DNA of 64,000 nt from contig CABHOV010000076.1 of NCBI GenBank assembly GCA_902168185.1, positions 216,917 through 280,916 of the forward strand, read 5' to 3'. This DNA is from an uncultured Bacteroides sp. (lineage in GTDB: Bacteria; Bacteroidota; Bacteroidia; Cytophagales; Cyclobacteriaceae). The position numbers and the translations under genes are program-made. Under the pieces are notes generated by a model, which did not search any database, had not been told where the DNA came from, and saw only the letters and a program-made list of their open reading frames with translations. Below are positions 34,951 through 44,081 of the stretch, one piece after another (positions within the stretch are counted from its first letter, which is position 1; every line of letters begins with the position of its first letter).

Positions 34951-36174
34951 CTATTGCTTCCACTTTTTAACTATTAAGGTCGAGTTCGTTCCTCCGAATC
35001 CGAAAGAGTTTGACAAAAATACGTCAATATTTTTATTCTGTGCCTTCGTTACAATATTCAGGTGCCTGGAGTCCTCATCAGGCGTTTCAAAATTGATATT
35101 TGGAGCCATGAATGAGTTTTGCATCATCAAAAGAGAATATACAATCTCACTTGCTCCCGCCATCCAGCACTCATGTCCCGTCATCGATTTGGTAGAACTT
35201 ACCGGAGTTCCGGCATCTCCAAATACATCGAAGATCGCTTTGGCTTCACTGGTATCTCCTGCCGGTGTTGAGGTGGCATGCGCGTTGATATAGTCGATCT
35301 CAGAAGCCTTCAAACCGGAATCTTTCATGGCTATACGCAGCGAACGTGCCGGGCCTTGTACACTTGGATTTGAGATGTGCTCTCCATTCGAAGAGAACCC
35401 ATAACCAATAACTTCACCTAATATCGTAGCACCTCTCCGTTGTGCTGATTCCAGACTTTCGAGTATCACGGTAGCAGATCCACCACTTGGTACCAGGCCG
35501 TCTCTGTTTTTATCAAAAGGTCTTGATGCTGCTGTCGGGTCGCTTTCGCGGATTGAGAATGCACTCAACGCATCAAAATTTCCCATGGAGTACTTGTTAG
35601 TCTCCTGCGCACCTCCGCAGATTATACAGTCCTGCATTCCGTTCCGGATGAACATGGAAGCTAGTCCTATAGAATGTGAACCACTTGCACACGCGGCACT
35701 TACGGTAAAGTTTATGCCCTTCAAACGGAAGATCGTTGCCAGGTTCATATTCACTGTCGAGTTCAACGCCTGGAACACAGAGCCTGACCCGATGAGCATA
35801 GTATCTTTTTTCTCGCGGATGATATCCGTTGCCTCTATCACAGGCTGAGCCGAACTATCATTTCCGAAAATAATTCCGATTTCGTTTCTGTCGATATAGT
35901 CCTGATCAAGGCCAGCACTTTTCAAAGCTTCTGTTGTAGACATGAAAGCATACTCACCTTGTTCAGGCAGCATGATGCGTGCACGTCTGTCCAGCACGCC
36001 TTTTAGCGAAGGTTTCTCAACTTTACCGGTCAAACCCGAACGATAGCCCATTTCCTTTCGGACAGGATCGAGCCAAATGCCAGATTTGCCATCATAAAGT
36101 GATTTCGTTACTTCTGCCAGGTCTTTGCCTATGCAGGAATAGATACCAATTCCGGTAATAACAACTCTATTCAT
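34951..36174 (-). CDS. Beta-ketoacyl-ACP synthase (FabF-like, active)
   Basis: A 407-residue ketosynthase with nucleophile Cys162 in SAACASGSHS, first His in NAHATSTPAGD, Lys and second His in STKSMTGHECWMAG, and NSFGFGGTNS at the C-terminus. It is the most FabF-like of the three and may start the chain. A -7-like element (TATTTTTG) lies upstream in a 157-bp gap after the fabG-like gene. Confidence 0.9.
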   Translation of the reverse strand: MNRVVITGIGIYSCIGKDLAEVTKSLYDGKSGIWLDPVRKEMGYRSGLTGKVEKPSLKGVLDRRARIMLPEQGEYAFMSTTEALKSAGLDQDYIDRNEIGIIFGNDSSAQPVIEATDIIREKKDTMLIGSGSVFQALNSTVNMNLATIFRLKGINFTVSAACASGSHSIGLASMFIRNGMQDCIICGGAQETNKYSMGNFDALSAFSIRESDPTAASRPFDKNRDGLVPSGGSATVILESLESAQRRGATILGEVIGYGFSSNGEHISNPSVQGPARSLRIAMKDSGLKASEIDYINAHATSTPAGDTSEAKAIFDVFGDAGTPVSSTKSMTGHECWMAGASEIVYSLLMMQNSFMAPNINFETPDEDSRHLNIVTKAQNKNIDVFLSNSFGFGGTNSTLIVKKWKQ

Positions 36175-36241
36175 AGAGGAGGTCAGGGTTGTTTAAGTAT
36201 TCGCCCTCAAAAAGTCAGGCTATACTGTCTTTTTTGTTTCG

Positions 36242-36249
36242 CAAAAATA
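36242..36249 (-). promoter_or_regulatory. Possible internal promoter -7 element
   Basis: Read leftward it is TATTTTTG, matching TAnnTTTG, 67 bp from the ketosynthase start, in the largest gap of the cluster (36175-36331). No -33 at the usual distance was found. Confidence 0.28.
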
Positions 36250-36331
36250 ATTTTTTTAATTCTCAATGCCAGTGTCCAATAACTGCAGCACCAGTAAGAT
36301 TTATTAGTAGTGTACCTTTTTTTCGAAGAAT

Positions 36332-37060
36332 CTACGAATATAGCCCCCCATTAATGGACAATACGGTACCGGTTATGTAGGATGCTTTTGGAGACGCCAG
36401 GAAAACTATTGCTTCTGCTACTTCTTCCGGTTCACCAAAACGCTGCATGGGTATAAGTGCTTTTAACTCCTGCTCGTTCAAATCCTGCGTCATATCGGTT
36501 CGGATAAACCCCGGAGCTACAGCATTTACGGTGATGTTTCTACGTGCTACCTCCTGCGCCAAGGCCTTCGTTGCACCGATCACACCGGCTTTCGCAGCCG
36601 AATAATTTACCTGACCGGGCATTCCTTTAATCCCCGACAGGGATACAACATTCACAATTCTGCCGTAACGCTTCTTCAGCATACCATTCACCACCAACCG
36701 CGTTACATAAAAAAATCCATCAAGGCTTGAGCCTAGCACTCCATCCCACTGCTCATCAGTCATCCACATAAGCAACGTATCCTGACGAACACCGGCATTA
36801 TTTACAAGAATTTCAATCTGCTTATCGGCATTCTTCTCAATCCAGGCGCCCAACGCAGCTTCAACTTCAGCCTTACTGGAAACATCAAACTTTAACAATT
36901 CGCCAGTTACATTTTTGGACTGCACCAACTCTTGTGTTTTCAGAGCCTCGGTTTCGTTACTCTTATAGTTGATCAGAATATTATACCCTTGCTCAGCAAG
37001 TTTGATAGCGATGGAACGGCCAATGCCGCGGGAACCTCCTGTTACGAGTGCGTATTTCAT
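36332..37060 (-). CDS. 3-oxoacyl-ACP reductase (FabG-like SDR)
   Basis: A 242-residue short-chain dehydrogenase. The cofactor motif VTGGSRGIGRSIA, the NNAGV motif, the catalytic Ser in VVSLSGIKG and the YSAAKAG (Tyr-x3-Lys) motif are all present. It would reduce 3-oxoacyl-ACP with NADPH in each extension cycle, like ApeQ. It is 35 bp downstream of the ammonia lyase gene. Confidence 0.93.
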   Translation of the reverse strand: MKYALVTGGSRGIGRSIAIKLAEQGYNILINYKSNETEALKTQELVQSKNVTGELLKFDVSSKAEVEAALGAWIEKNADKQIEILVNNAGVRQDTLLMWMTDEQWDGVLGSSLDGFFYVTRLVVNGMLKKRYGRIVNVVSLSGIKGMPGQVNYSAAKAGVIGATKALAQEVARRNITVNAVAPGFIRTDMTQDLNEQELKALIPMQRFGEPEEVAEAIVFLASPKASYITGTVLSINGGLYS

Positions 37061-37095
37061 TTAACAGATTTGAGTATATAACGTGAGATTTTTTA

Positions 37096-38658
37096 TTAGT
37101 TCAATGGGAATGTTGATCCCAGGTTCACCAGGTATTTACGTATTGTCTGAATATCGTTATACCGAGGTTTATCTTCCAGCACAGGCCCCACCAGTGCGCG
37201 GAATTCTTCATATACTTTTGTTGTAAACGAAGACAAACGTGTTTGGCATTTCAAATAATCGATCGCCTGCACGACAGCAAAAAGCTGAATGGTGAGTACA
37301 TCAAAACTATTATCGATTACCTTTTTTGCCAAGAACGCGGAATTGCAGCCCATGCTTACAATGTCCTGGTTATCATTGTTGTTCGAGATACTATGAAGAT
37401 ACATCGGGAACGACAACGTTTGGTTTTCCGCAGTGGTCGATGTAGCCATAAACTGCATTCCCTGCAAGCCAAAGTTTAATCCCAGTGTGCCCAGATTTAT
37501 AAATGGAGGAAGCTTTTGATTGAGCTTATCGTTCAACAAATAATTCAACTGACGCTCTGATAGCATGGTGAGTTTCGTGATCACGATCTTCAGCTTGTCC
37601 ATTGCAAGTGATACATAGTCACCGTGGAAGTTACCACCGTGGTATACCATTTCACGTTCGTGATCGATCACCGGGTTATCATTCGCAGAGTTCACTTCAT
37701 CTTCGAGTACGCGTTGTACTTCCGCCAACGTATCGTATACTGGCCCGAGAATCTGAGGAACACAACGGAGTGAGTAGTACTCCTGCACTTTATCCGTAAA
37801 GACAGCTTCCACAATCTTACGATGGTACAAATGTTCCGGACGTTTACGAATAAGTTTACTATCTGCTAAAACCTTACGTATACCGGCAGCGATCTTCGTT
37901 TGTCCTGGATGAAGTTTCACATGGTTAAGTTCTTCTGAGAAGTGATCATCGAAAGATTTCATCAACTCATTTGTAATAGCCGATAAAATTGTAGCGCATG
38001 ACAACAAGCGTTTCGCCTGGATGAGGTTTACCATACCAACACCCGTCATCGCAGATGTACCGTTCATCAGTCCAAGTCCTTCACGCAAGTATATATCCAG
38101 CGGCTTGATCTGTTTTTCGGCAAACACTTCTTTTACCGGACGAAGTTTTCCTTCGGAGAAAACTTCTCCTTCACCAATAAGATTCAATGCGAGGTGAGCA
38201 AGTTGCACCAAGTCACCGCTGGCTCCAACACCACCACGCTCGAAAATACAAGCACTGATTTTATTATTAAGCAGATCGCGAATGAGATCCGCTGCATCAA
38301 CGTGCACACCAGACACACCTTGCATGAGACTGTTCAGTCGGGCAAGCATGGTAGCACGGGAAAGTTCTTCTGAAAATGGCTGGCCTGAACCAGCACTATG
38401 ACTGCGTATAAGATTAAATTGTAGCTGGCGCTGATCTTCCTCGCTTATTTTATATTGCGCCATAGGTCCAAAGCCGGTATTGATACCGTAGATAACTTTG
38501 TTCTGTGCATACGCTTGCAAGAAGTCAAAGTTAACTTTTACTTTTTCGCGGGCAGTATTATCCAATACAACTTTACTGTCCTGGTAAAGTAATTTTTCGA
38601 AATCGTCAACAGACAATTTTCTGTTCCCAACAGTGATCATAAAACTTGATTTAGGCAA
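37096..38658 (-). CDS. Tyrosine ammonia lyase (HAL/PAL/TAL family)
   Basis: A 520-residue lyase. The MIO prosthetic group forms from Ala146-Ser147-Gly148 in GGVGASGDLVQLAH. The start of the substrate pocket reads NLIRSHSAGSG, and NTGFGPMAQY, SANDNPV and NNNDNQDIVSMG are present. From memory, these segments match the characterised Flavobacterium johnsoniae tyrosine ammonia lyase, so it is expected to turn L-tyrosine into 4-coumarate, the aromatic starter of flexirubin-type pigments. It is the first gene of the cluster. The start may also be the Met at residue 7 (MITVGNRK). Confidence 0.92.
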   Translation of the reverse strand: MPKSSFMITVGNRKLSVDDFEKLLYQDSKVVLDNTAREKVKVNFDFLQAYAQNKVIYGINTGFGPMAQYKISEEDQRQLQFNLIRSHSAGSGQPFSEELSRATMLARLNSLMQGVSGVHVDAADLIRDLLNNKISACIFERGGVGASGDLVQLAHLALNLIGEGEVFSEGKLRPVKEVFAEKQIKPLDIYLREGLGLMNGTSAMTGVGMVNLIQAKRLLSCATILSAITNELMKSFDDHFSEELNHVKLHPGQTKIAAGIRKVLADSKLIRKRPEHLYHRKIVEAVFTDKVQEYYSLRCVPQILGPVYDTLAEVQRVLEDEVNSANDNPVIDHEREMVYHGGNFHGDYVSLAMDKLKIVITKLTMLSERQLNYLLNDKLNQKLPPFINLGTLGLNFGLQGMQFMATSTTAENQTLSFPMYLHSISNNNDNQDIVSMGCNSAFLAKKVIDNSFDVLTIQLFAVVQAIDYLKCQTRLSSFTTKVYEEFRALVGPVLEDKPRYNDIQTIRKYLVNLGSTFPLN

Positions 38659-38814
38659 AAGTCGCGCAAAATAACAAAGAGAAAGTAATAATCACATCGG
38701 TGTATTACTGAAGGTTAATTTTTGTTCTATCTGTCCACTAAAAATTGTCATTTTATCGACACAAGCTTAAACAGATAGTGCTTCAATAAATGATTAATAC
38801 TATTTTGAAGCCGC

Positions 38815-41022
38815 ATGCAAAAATACTGGATTACAGTTATCTTTTTTATCATCGCCAGCACCTTATCAGCACAACCAAAAATCGGATTGACCTTAAGTGG
38901 CGGAGGCGCCAAAGGCCTGGCTCATATTGGTGTTCTGGAAGCAATTGACAGTGCAGGTCTGAAGATTGATTACCTCACCGGTACAAGTATGGGCAGCATC
39001 ATCGGTGCATTGTATGCCGCGGGCTATTCCGGAAAGGAAATTGAAAAAATTGTCAGAGACCTCGATTGGGGAATACTTTTCTCAGGCAAGCCGTCCATCA
39101 GCAATGTAAACATTGATGAGAAGAAGGACTTTGGCAACTATGCACTTGAAGTCCCATTCGAGCATCGAAAATTCAAGATCGCATCGGGTATCATTGAAGG
39201 ACAAGAAATCTGGCTGAAGTTTCAGGAATTGCTTTTGCCTATCTACGATGTTAAAGACTTTTCAAAATTCCCGATTCCATTCAAGTGTGTTGCTACAGAT
39301 GTAGGAACCGGTAAAGCTGTATTGCTGGACCAGGGAGAACTCGTTACTGCGATCAGGTCGAGTATGGCTATACCTTCTGTTTTTACTGCTATAGATTACA
39401 AAGATACCAAGCTGGTAGACGGAGGAGTTGTTCGGAATTTTCCGGTGAGTGATGTGAAAGCAATGGGCGCTGATATCATCATCGGTGTTAACCTGTCGCA
39501 AGGGTTACGGCCTGCGAAAGACCTCAACAGCGCGATTGACATTTTATACCAGATCGGTTTTTATAAAGATGCCGATAACTTTGATCGTGAACGAAAACTT
39601 TGTGATATACTGATCGAGCCTGATCTCAATGATTTTACTGCGGCCAGTTTCAGCAGTGCCGATAGTATCATTCAGCGTGGTAAAGATGCAGGAGATAAAC
39701 TATATCCCACCTTCAAGCGGCTGGCTGATTCATTGAAGCGCGTATATCCTAAATATAAAGCGGTGTCTAAACGCCTCCCTGCGATCAAGAAGATTACCTT
39801 GGATGGAATGAACATCGATGGTCTTCATCACACTACTAAAACGTCATTCATCAACAGACTACATCTTGAAAAAGGTAAAGCATATGATGGCGTTGAAGTA
39901 GCCGATGCCATCCGCAGAGTATATGGTTCACAAAACTATAGACGAATCGCCTATGAATGGCAACCGACTACAGCCGGGAAGGCAAATCTAAAATTCAACG
40001 TGATCGAACAGCCGCTTACCTATTTCAAGTTTGGTATTCACTATCACACCTTCAGCAATGTGGCGCTCATTGCTGCAGCCTCTTCGAAAAACTTTTTATT
40101 CGATCGTTCAAAGACTACCCTGAAAGTAAATATCAGCGAGAACTTTCGCCTTCTCGTTGAACACAACCAGACGTTTGGTGTAGCCGAGAATAACAATCTT
40201 ATTCTCTCCATGTATCATGAACGTTTCCGATTCCCGATCTATACCGATTTTGAACAGACACAATCATACCGCAGCCGCTATGCTGATTTCGATGCGAAAC
40301 TTCAGCATACTTTCGGTTTTAGTAAAGCTATAGGTATAGGCGCATCGTTGGAATATTTCAAAGTAAAACCAAAGATTCGCGCAGATGTTGAAGCTGAAGC
40401 CAGCAACAGTTACCTGACAAACTATATATACTATCAATATCACACTTTAAATAAGGCCAACTTTACCACGCGTGGCTGGAATATAAAAGGACAGTTAGGT
40501 TGGGTATATGCACAAGAACCGCGTAGCGTCATTCTGAATTCAGACTCAATCTCACAATCTGATTCCACCAACCTAAAAAATTATTTTCAGCTTCATTTTA
40601 AAGCGGAGAACTTCAAACCAATCAATCCGCGGTTGACATTGCTCACACAATTCAATACAGCAATCAACTTCAATCCACGTGCAGCGTATCTCAACTTTTT
40701 TAATATAGGGGGGATCAATGATTTCGTCCGGAATCAGGTTCCTTTCACGGGTCTTAATGAATATCAACTAACCTCGCATAGCGTTGCCGTATTCATGACA
40801 GGATTTCAATACCAGATATCGAAAAGCCTATATGCTACCGCGCGCATCAACGGAGCCGTGTATAACTTCATGGATAATGACGATCAGCCAACAAAGTACT
40901 TATCGGGCTACGGACTATCGATCGGATATGACTCGGGCATAGGACCGATCAGTCTATCGATCATGTATAACGATCAGTCTACAAAGCTGTCGGGCTATGT
41001 AAACATCGGATTTCACTTCTGA
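38815..41022 (+). CDS. Patatin-like phospholipase with POTRA and outer-membrane barrel
   Basis: A 735-residue protein with a signal peptide (residues 1-20) and a patatin domain: oxyanion hole SGGGAKGLAHIGV, nucleophile Ser58 in GTSMGS, and catalytic Asp202 in the VDGGVVRNFP segment. A POTRA-like domain follows at about residues 325-395, then a beta-barrel of the BamA/surface antigen type ending in a C-terminal aromatic residue (GYVNIGFHF). This layout is that of PlpD-like or type Vd-like proteins, so it should sit in the outer membrane and cleave lipids. It diverges from the pigment cluster and its stop abuts the COG0523 gene stop. Confidence 0.9.
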   Translation: MQKYWITVIFFIIASTLSAQPKIGLTLSGGGAKGLAHIGVLEAIDSAGLKIDYLTGTSMGSIIGALYAAGYSGKEIEKIVRDLDWGILFSGKPSISNVNIDEKKDFGNYALEVPFEHRKFKIASGIIEGQEIWLKFQELLLPIYDVKDFSKFPIPFKCVATDVGTGKAVLLDQGELVTAIRSSMAIPSVFTAIDYKDTKLVDGGVVRNFPVSDVKAMGADIIIGVNLSQGLRPAKDLNSAIDILYQIGFYKDADNFDRERKLCDILIEPDLNDFTAASFSSADSIIQRGKDAGDKLYPTFKRLADSLKRVYPKYKAVSKRLPAIKKITLDGMNIDGLHHTTKTSFINRLHLEKGKAYDGVEVADAIRRVYGSQNYRRIAYEWQPTTAGKANLKFNVIEQPLTYFKFGIHYHTFSNVALIAAASSKNFLFDRSKTTLKVNISENFRLLVEHNQTFGVAENNNLILSMYHERFRFPIYTDFEQTQSYRSRYADFDAKLQHTFGFSKAIGIGASLEYFKVKPKIRADVEAEASNSYLTNYIYYQYHTLNKANFTTRGWNIKGQLGWVYAQEPRSVILNSDSISQSDSTNLKNYFQLHFKAENFKPINPRLTLLTQFNTAINFNPRAAYLNFFNIGGINDFVRNQVPFTGLNEYQLTSHSVAVFMTGFQYQISKSLYATARINGAVYNFMDNDDQPTKYLSGYGLSIGYDSGIGPISLSIMYNDQSTKLSGYVNIGFHF

Positions 41023-42234
41023 TCATAATGGCCACGGATCCGGAAATATACTCCCGGCATGAAAGTTCCTAACTTCATCGTCTGTGAGCAGACATGCTTG
41101 AAGTTCACTCCTTACTAATTCTTCATCCAACTGTGTTCCTATAATAACCAGTTCATTGAGACGATCACTCCATTCGGCATTCCATTTCTTCATGATGCTC
41201 GCGCGGTCTTGTATAAACGATGGATTTTTTATACGCTCTACTTCCGGTATTGATGCCCACCACTTACCATATACTTCTGCTTGTGACGATCCTCCTGCCT
41301 GGCTCCAGATCAGCGCATAGTCAGGTCGTGATGCAAGCCAGAATATACCTTTACTTCGCACTATATTTCCTGGAAAGTCTATTTGTATATACTTCCATAG
41401 TCGCTCGGGATGAAAAGGGCGGTGTGCCCGGAATACAAAGGAAGCTATACCATATTCTTCAGTCTCCGGAGTATGCTCGTTGTTTAATTCTTTAATCCAG
41501 CCTGCAGCTTGTGACGCCTTTTCATAATTGAATGCACCGGTATTGAGAATAGCGCGTGGATCTATTTTTCCAAATGACGATTTAATAATACTGGCTCCAG
41601 GATTTAGTTTATGTAAAATGCCTTCCAGCAATTTCAGTTCGTTTGCTGCAATCCGGTCAGTCTTGTTTAGCACAATAACATCGGCAAATTCAATCTGATC
41701 GGTAAGGAGGTTTACGATGCTTCTTTGATCTTGTACATCATCGGTTAGACTACGTTTCAACAGCGTCTCTGAACTCCCAAAATCTTTAAAGAAATTAAGT
41801 GCGTCCACTACCGTCACCATGGTATCAAGTTGTGTGATGGATGAAAGATCATATAGTTTATCTCCCGTGTCGAAACTAAAGGTTTGGGCTACAGGTATAG
41901 GTTCCGATATACCCGTGCTTTCAATGAGCAGGTAATCAAATTTATTTTGCTTCACCAGTTTTTGCACTTCAAGAATAAGGTCGTCACGCAGCGTGCAGCA
42001 TATACATCCATTGCTCAGTTCAACGAGTTTCTCCTCTGTGCGTGATAACTGGACTTCGTTCGTAACCAAACGTGCATCGATGTTTACTTCACTCATGTCA
42101 TTTACAATAACAGCCACTTTTAGTCCCTGCCGATTGTTTAATACATGGTTTAGCAATGTAGTCTTACCGGCTCCCAAAAAGCCAGACAATACGGTTACAG
42201 GAAGTTTCTTCCTTGATCTAAAAATATCCTTCAT
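41023..42234 (-). CDS. COG0523 GTP-binding metal chaperone (CobW/ZNG1/YciC-like)
   Basis: A 403-residue G3E GTPase. It has Walker [11 protein letters not shown] (residues 17-26), the metal-binding GCICC motif (residues 76-80), Walker [12 protein letters not shown], and NKTD for guanine specificity, then a C-terminal CobW_C domain. COG0523 members are often induced when zinc is scarce and hand zinc to client enzymes. The gene follows, by 112 bp, a CFFCGG protein gene whose promoter carries paired palindromes, so zinc-dependent regulation of the locus is plausible (inference). Confidence 0.9.
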   Translation of the reverse strand: MKDIFRSRKKLPVTVLSGFLGAGKTTLLNHVLNNRQGLKVAVIVNDMSEVNIDARLVTNEVQLSRTEEKLVELSNGCICCTLRDDLILEVQKLVKQNKFDYLLIESTGISEPIPVAQTFSFDTGDKLYDLSSITQLDTMVTVVDALNFFKDFGSSETLLKRSLTDDVQDQRSIVNLLTDQIEFADVIVLNKTDRIAANELKLLEGILHKLNPGASIIKSSFGKIDPRAILNTGAFNYEKASQAAGWIKELNNEHTPETEEYGIASFVFRAHRPFHPERLWKYIQIDFPGNIVRSKGIFWLASRPDYALIWSQAGGSSQAEVYGKWWASIPEVERIKNPSFIQDRASIMKKWNAEWSDRLNELVIIGTQLDEELVRSELQACLLTDDEVRNFHAGSIFPDPWPL

Positions 42235-42346
42235 AAAATATAGTGTAGAGTATATACAGGCTTACGCAGATCTGTTTATAGTCTGGTAAATCATTACTCG
42301 TTATGTACATGTGGACCTATATACTGTATCAACAAACCAAACACAT

Positions 42347-42781
42347 TTACTTTATGAGCTCTGCGTCTTTCAAAATAAAATTCATGTGCTCGATGTCACG
42401 ATCGTTAAGTTTCAAAATGCCTTTTATAGTGATGATCTGATCGGCTTTAAACTTAGGAGGTTTCGCTTTAAAATATACTTCTACTACGGACGCAGGACTG
42501 GCACCTCCACAGAAAAAACACATCGAGTATGGAAATTTGGAAAGGATGATGGTGTGACTATTGTCCAGATCCATTGGCAAGTAATGTCCTTTCAGCGTGA
42601 AGTCTTTACCTTCATACGCACGAATCTTACTATCGAAAAACGGATAGAGGTAATACTCATTCTCTTCTTTATGAAACTTCTCCGTGAATTTTACTTTCGC
42701 CAATATTTCCCATCCGTCTTCGCTTAGATAAGCGCGTCCTGAAAAATCCGATAGCAAAAATAGAATCAATACATACTTCAT
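42347..42781 (-). CDS. Small secreted CFFCGG-motif protein (paralogue 1)
   Basis: A protein of about 144 residues from the ATG at 42781 (MKYVLILFLLSDFSG), with a signal peptide. It has two tandem strand-rich segments (KDFTLKGHYLP and IITIKGILKLN) that look like an OB fold, joined by a SKFPYSMCFFCGGASP motif containing a CxxC pair. It is a clear paralogue of the gene at 43547. I recognise no settled function; the Cys pair suggests metal binding. The longer frame starting at 42838 is rejected because it covers the operators and promoter. Confidence 0.75.
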   Translation of the reverse strand: MKYVLILFLLSDFSGRAYLSEDGWEILAKVKFTEKFHKEENEYYLYPFFDSKIRAYEGKDFTLKGHYLPMDLDNSHTIILSKFPYSMCFFCGGASPASVVEVYFKAKPPKFKADQIITIKGILKLNDRDIEHMNFILKDAELIK

Positions 42782-42784
42782 AAA

Positions 42785-42837
42785 TGCAACAATGATGCAA
42801 ATATAATTATACAAACAATAAATGCAACATAGTTGCA
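42785..42837 (-). promoter_or_regulatory. Twin palindromic operators overlapping a Bacteroidota promoter
   Basis: A perfect 6-3-6 inverted repeat TGCAACATAGTTGCA lies at 42823-42837 and a near-perfect copy TGCAACAATGATGCA at 42785-42799, start to start 38 bp. Read leftward, the distal palindrome supplies the -33 TTG and, after exactly 19 bp, TATATTTG forms the -7 (TAnnTTTG), its TTTG running into the proximal palindrome. The start codon is at 42781. The 7-1-7 symmetry is like Fur/Zur family boxes. Confidence 0.7.
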
Positions 42838-42865
42838 AATAATAAATCTACCGATTTTGACTCGA

Positions 42866-43510
42866 CTATATACTTTGTGCGAATGCCTGGGTGGCTTCTG
42901 CCAACTCTTGGATCAGTTCGTTCTTTTTGACTTTGAATGAATGATCAGCGCCTTCAAAAGAGACAAGCTTTGCTTTGGGTAATGCTGCGCACACTTTCGT
43001 TATTAAACTCAATTCACTTAAAGCATCGCGTGTACCTTGAAGAAACAGCATGGGTATAGGAATGTGCTGAAGGTGTTCAGCGCGTTCAATGGCTGGTGAT
43101 CCTGCGGGGTGAAGTGGAAAGCCATAAAAAATAATCGCCTTAACCTTATCAAATGTTTTCTTGGAGAGAAGTTGAGACGTCATGCGTCCACCAAAAGATT
43201 TACCACTTACAAACAACGGCATGCCTGGATAATGCTCTATCGTATATTCAATAACACGCTCTATAGCTTTGTGCGCAACGGCTGGAGTATCCGGCCTTTT
43301 CTTTCCCTGTTCCATATATGGAAGATTAAACCGTATCGTACCGATAGAAAGACCGGCCAATGCTTCCGCCAGGCGCACCATAAAAGAATGATTCATACCC
43401 GCACCGGCTCCATGAGCAAGCGTCATCATTGCCACCATAGCAGGTGGCTCTAGTATACTGGCAGATACCTCGCCTATACTATCGGATATAAAAATCTTTA
43501 CTTCCTTCAT
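42866..43510 (-). CDS. KANL3/Tex30-like alpha/beta hydrolase
   Basis: An alpha/beta hydrolase of about 214 residues. TLAHGAGAGMNHSF is the oxyanion strand and FVSGKSFGGRMTS has the nucleophile Ser. The Asp is in QGTRDALSE and the His in GADHSF. The ATG at 43510 (MKEVKIFI) is preferred to 43522. It sits between two CFFCGG paralogue genes in the same direction, so it is likely co-transcribed, although a link to metal homeostasis is only positional. Substrate unknown. Confidence 0.85.
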   Translation of the reverse strand: MKEVKIFISDSIGEVSASILEPPAMVAMMTLAHGAGAGMNHSFMVRLAEALAGLSIGTIRFNLPYMEQGKKRPDTPAVAHKAIERVIEYTIEHYPGMPLFVSGKSFGGRMTSQLLSKKTFDKVKAIIFYGFPLHPAGSPAIERAEHLQHIPIPMLFLQGTRDALSELSLITKVCAALPKAKLVSFEGADHSFKVKKNELIQELAEATQAFAQSI

Positions 43511-43546
43511 ATATGAATACACCGTGAAGGTGCTGATGTTTATACT

Positions 43547-43990
43547 CTATTTGCTAACCAGCACGGCATCTGTTAAAATAAAATTCACATGGTCCAGATT
43601 GTCGGCATTAAGCTTTAACTTTCCTTTCACCGTGATCAGATCATCTACCTGAAATTTACGCGGCTCTTTAGCAAAGTTCACTTCGGCAATAGATTCCGGA
43701 CCACCACCTCCACAAAAGAAGCACTGACTCATAGGATACTTGGAGATAATTATATAGTTACCATCCTCGGGAGCGAAAGGAACGTAAAATCCCTGCACGG
43801 TAATCTCTTTACCTTCCAACGCCTTGATGTCTGCAGGAAATGTAGGATAGAAAAGATACTCGCCTAATTTCTCGTAGTACTTGGGTTCGAATTTCGTTTT
43901 AGCAAAACTCTCCCACATATCCGTTTTCCCCTGCGCCAGTATACTTCCTGCGCACAGTAACAATGCTCCTATCAAACTAAGTTTACGCAT
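43547..43990 (-). CDS. Small secreted CFFCGG-motif protein (paralogue 2)
   Basis: A 147-residue protein with a signal peptide (MRKLSLIGALLLCAGSILAQ). It carries a GKEITVQGFYVPFAPEDG strand pair, the SKYPMSQCFFCGGGGPES motif with a CxxC pair, and an ITVKGKLKLNADNLDH strand. It is clearly homologous to the gene at 42347. It lies 92 bp beyond the ABC permease gene. In other bacteria the MacB/FtsX-type exporter of such loci is partnered by a small OB-fold protein; this is a candidate for that partner (inference). Confidence 0.75.
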   Translation of the reverse strand: MRKLSLIGALLLCAGSILAQGKTDMWESFAKTKFEPKYYEKLGEYLFYPTFPADIKALEGKEITVQGFYVPFAPEDGNYIIISKYPMSQCFFCGGGGPESIAEVNFAKEPRKFQVDDLITVKGKLKLNADNLDHVNFILTDAVLVSK

Positions 43991-44081
43991 ATTAATCTTT
44001 AATTTTCCTGATGCTTACTTCACAAACTATATACCTATATCTTATTTTTCTCTGGTCGCCTAAGCGATAATCAATACACCA

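Larger units (their letters stand above)
13128..38658 (-). other. Flexirubin-type aryl-polyene pigment biosynthesis cluster
   Basis: Twenty-three leftward genes in a row, most separated by under 70 bp or overlapping. They encode a tyrosine ammonia lyase, an AMP-forming ligase, two ACPs, AcpS, three Cys-active ketosynthases, two Cys-less ketosynthase-like proteins, FabG, two hot-dog dehydratases, a thioesterase, a halogenase-like flavoprotein, a methyltransferase, a CrtI-like flavoprotein, acyltransferases, an MMPL exporter fusion and a LolA-like carrier. This gene set matches flexirubin / aryl-polyene clusters known from Flavobacterium and Chitinophaga. No pathway regulator is present inside it, and no dialkylresorcinol synthase genes (darA/darB) were found. 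Larger gaps at 36175-36331 and 32543-32639 probably carry internal promoters. Confidence 0.88.

Noticed and set aside
34652..35293. Rightward open frame of 213 codons
   Set aside because: It is antisense to the acyltransferase, ACP and ketosynthase genes and shows no family features.
42782..42838. Upstream start at 42838 for the CFFCGG protein
   Set aside because: The extra 19 residues are encoded by the palindromes and promoter; the ATG at 42781 gives a clean signal peptide.
42347..43990. Assignment of the CFFCGG proteins to DUF3299
   Set aside because: The general layout is similar, but the Cys motif and flanking residues do not match the DUF3299 signature as I recall it.
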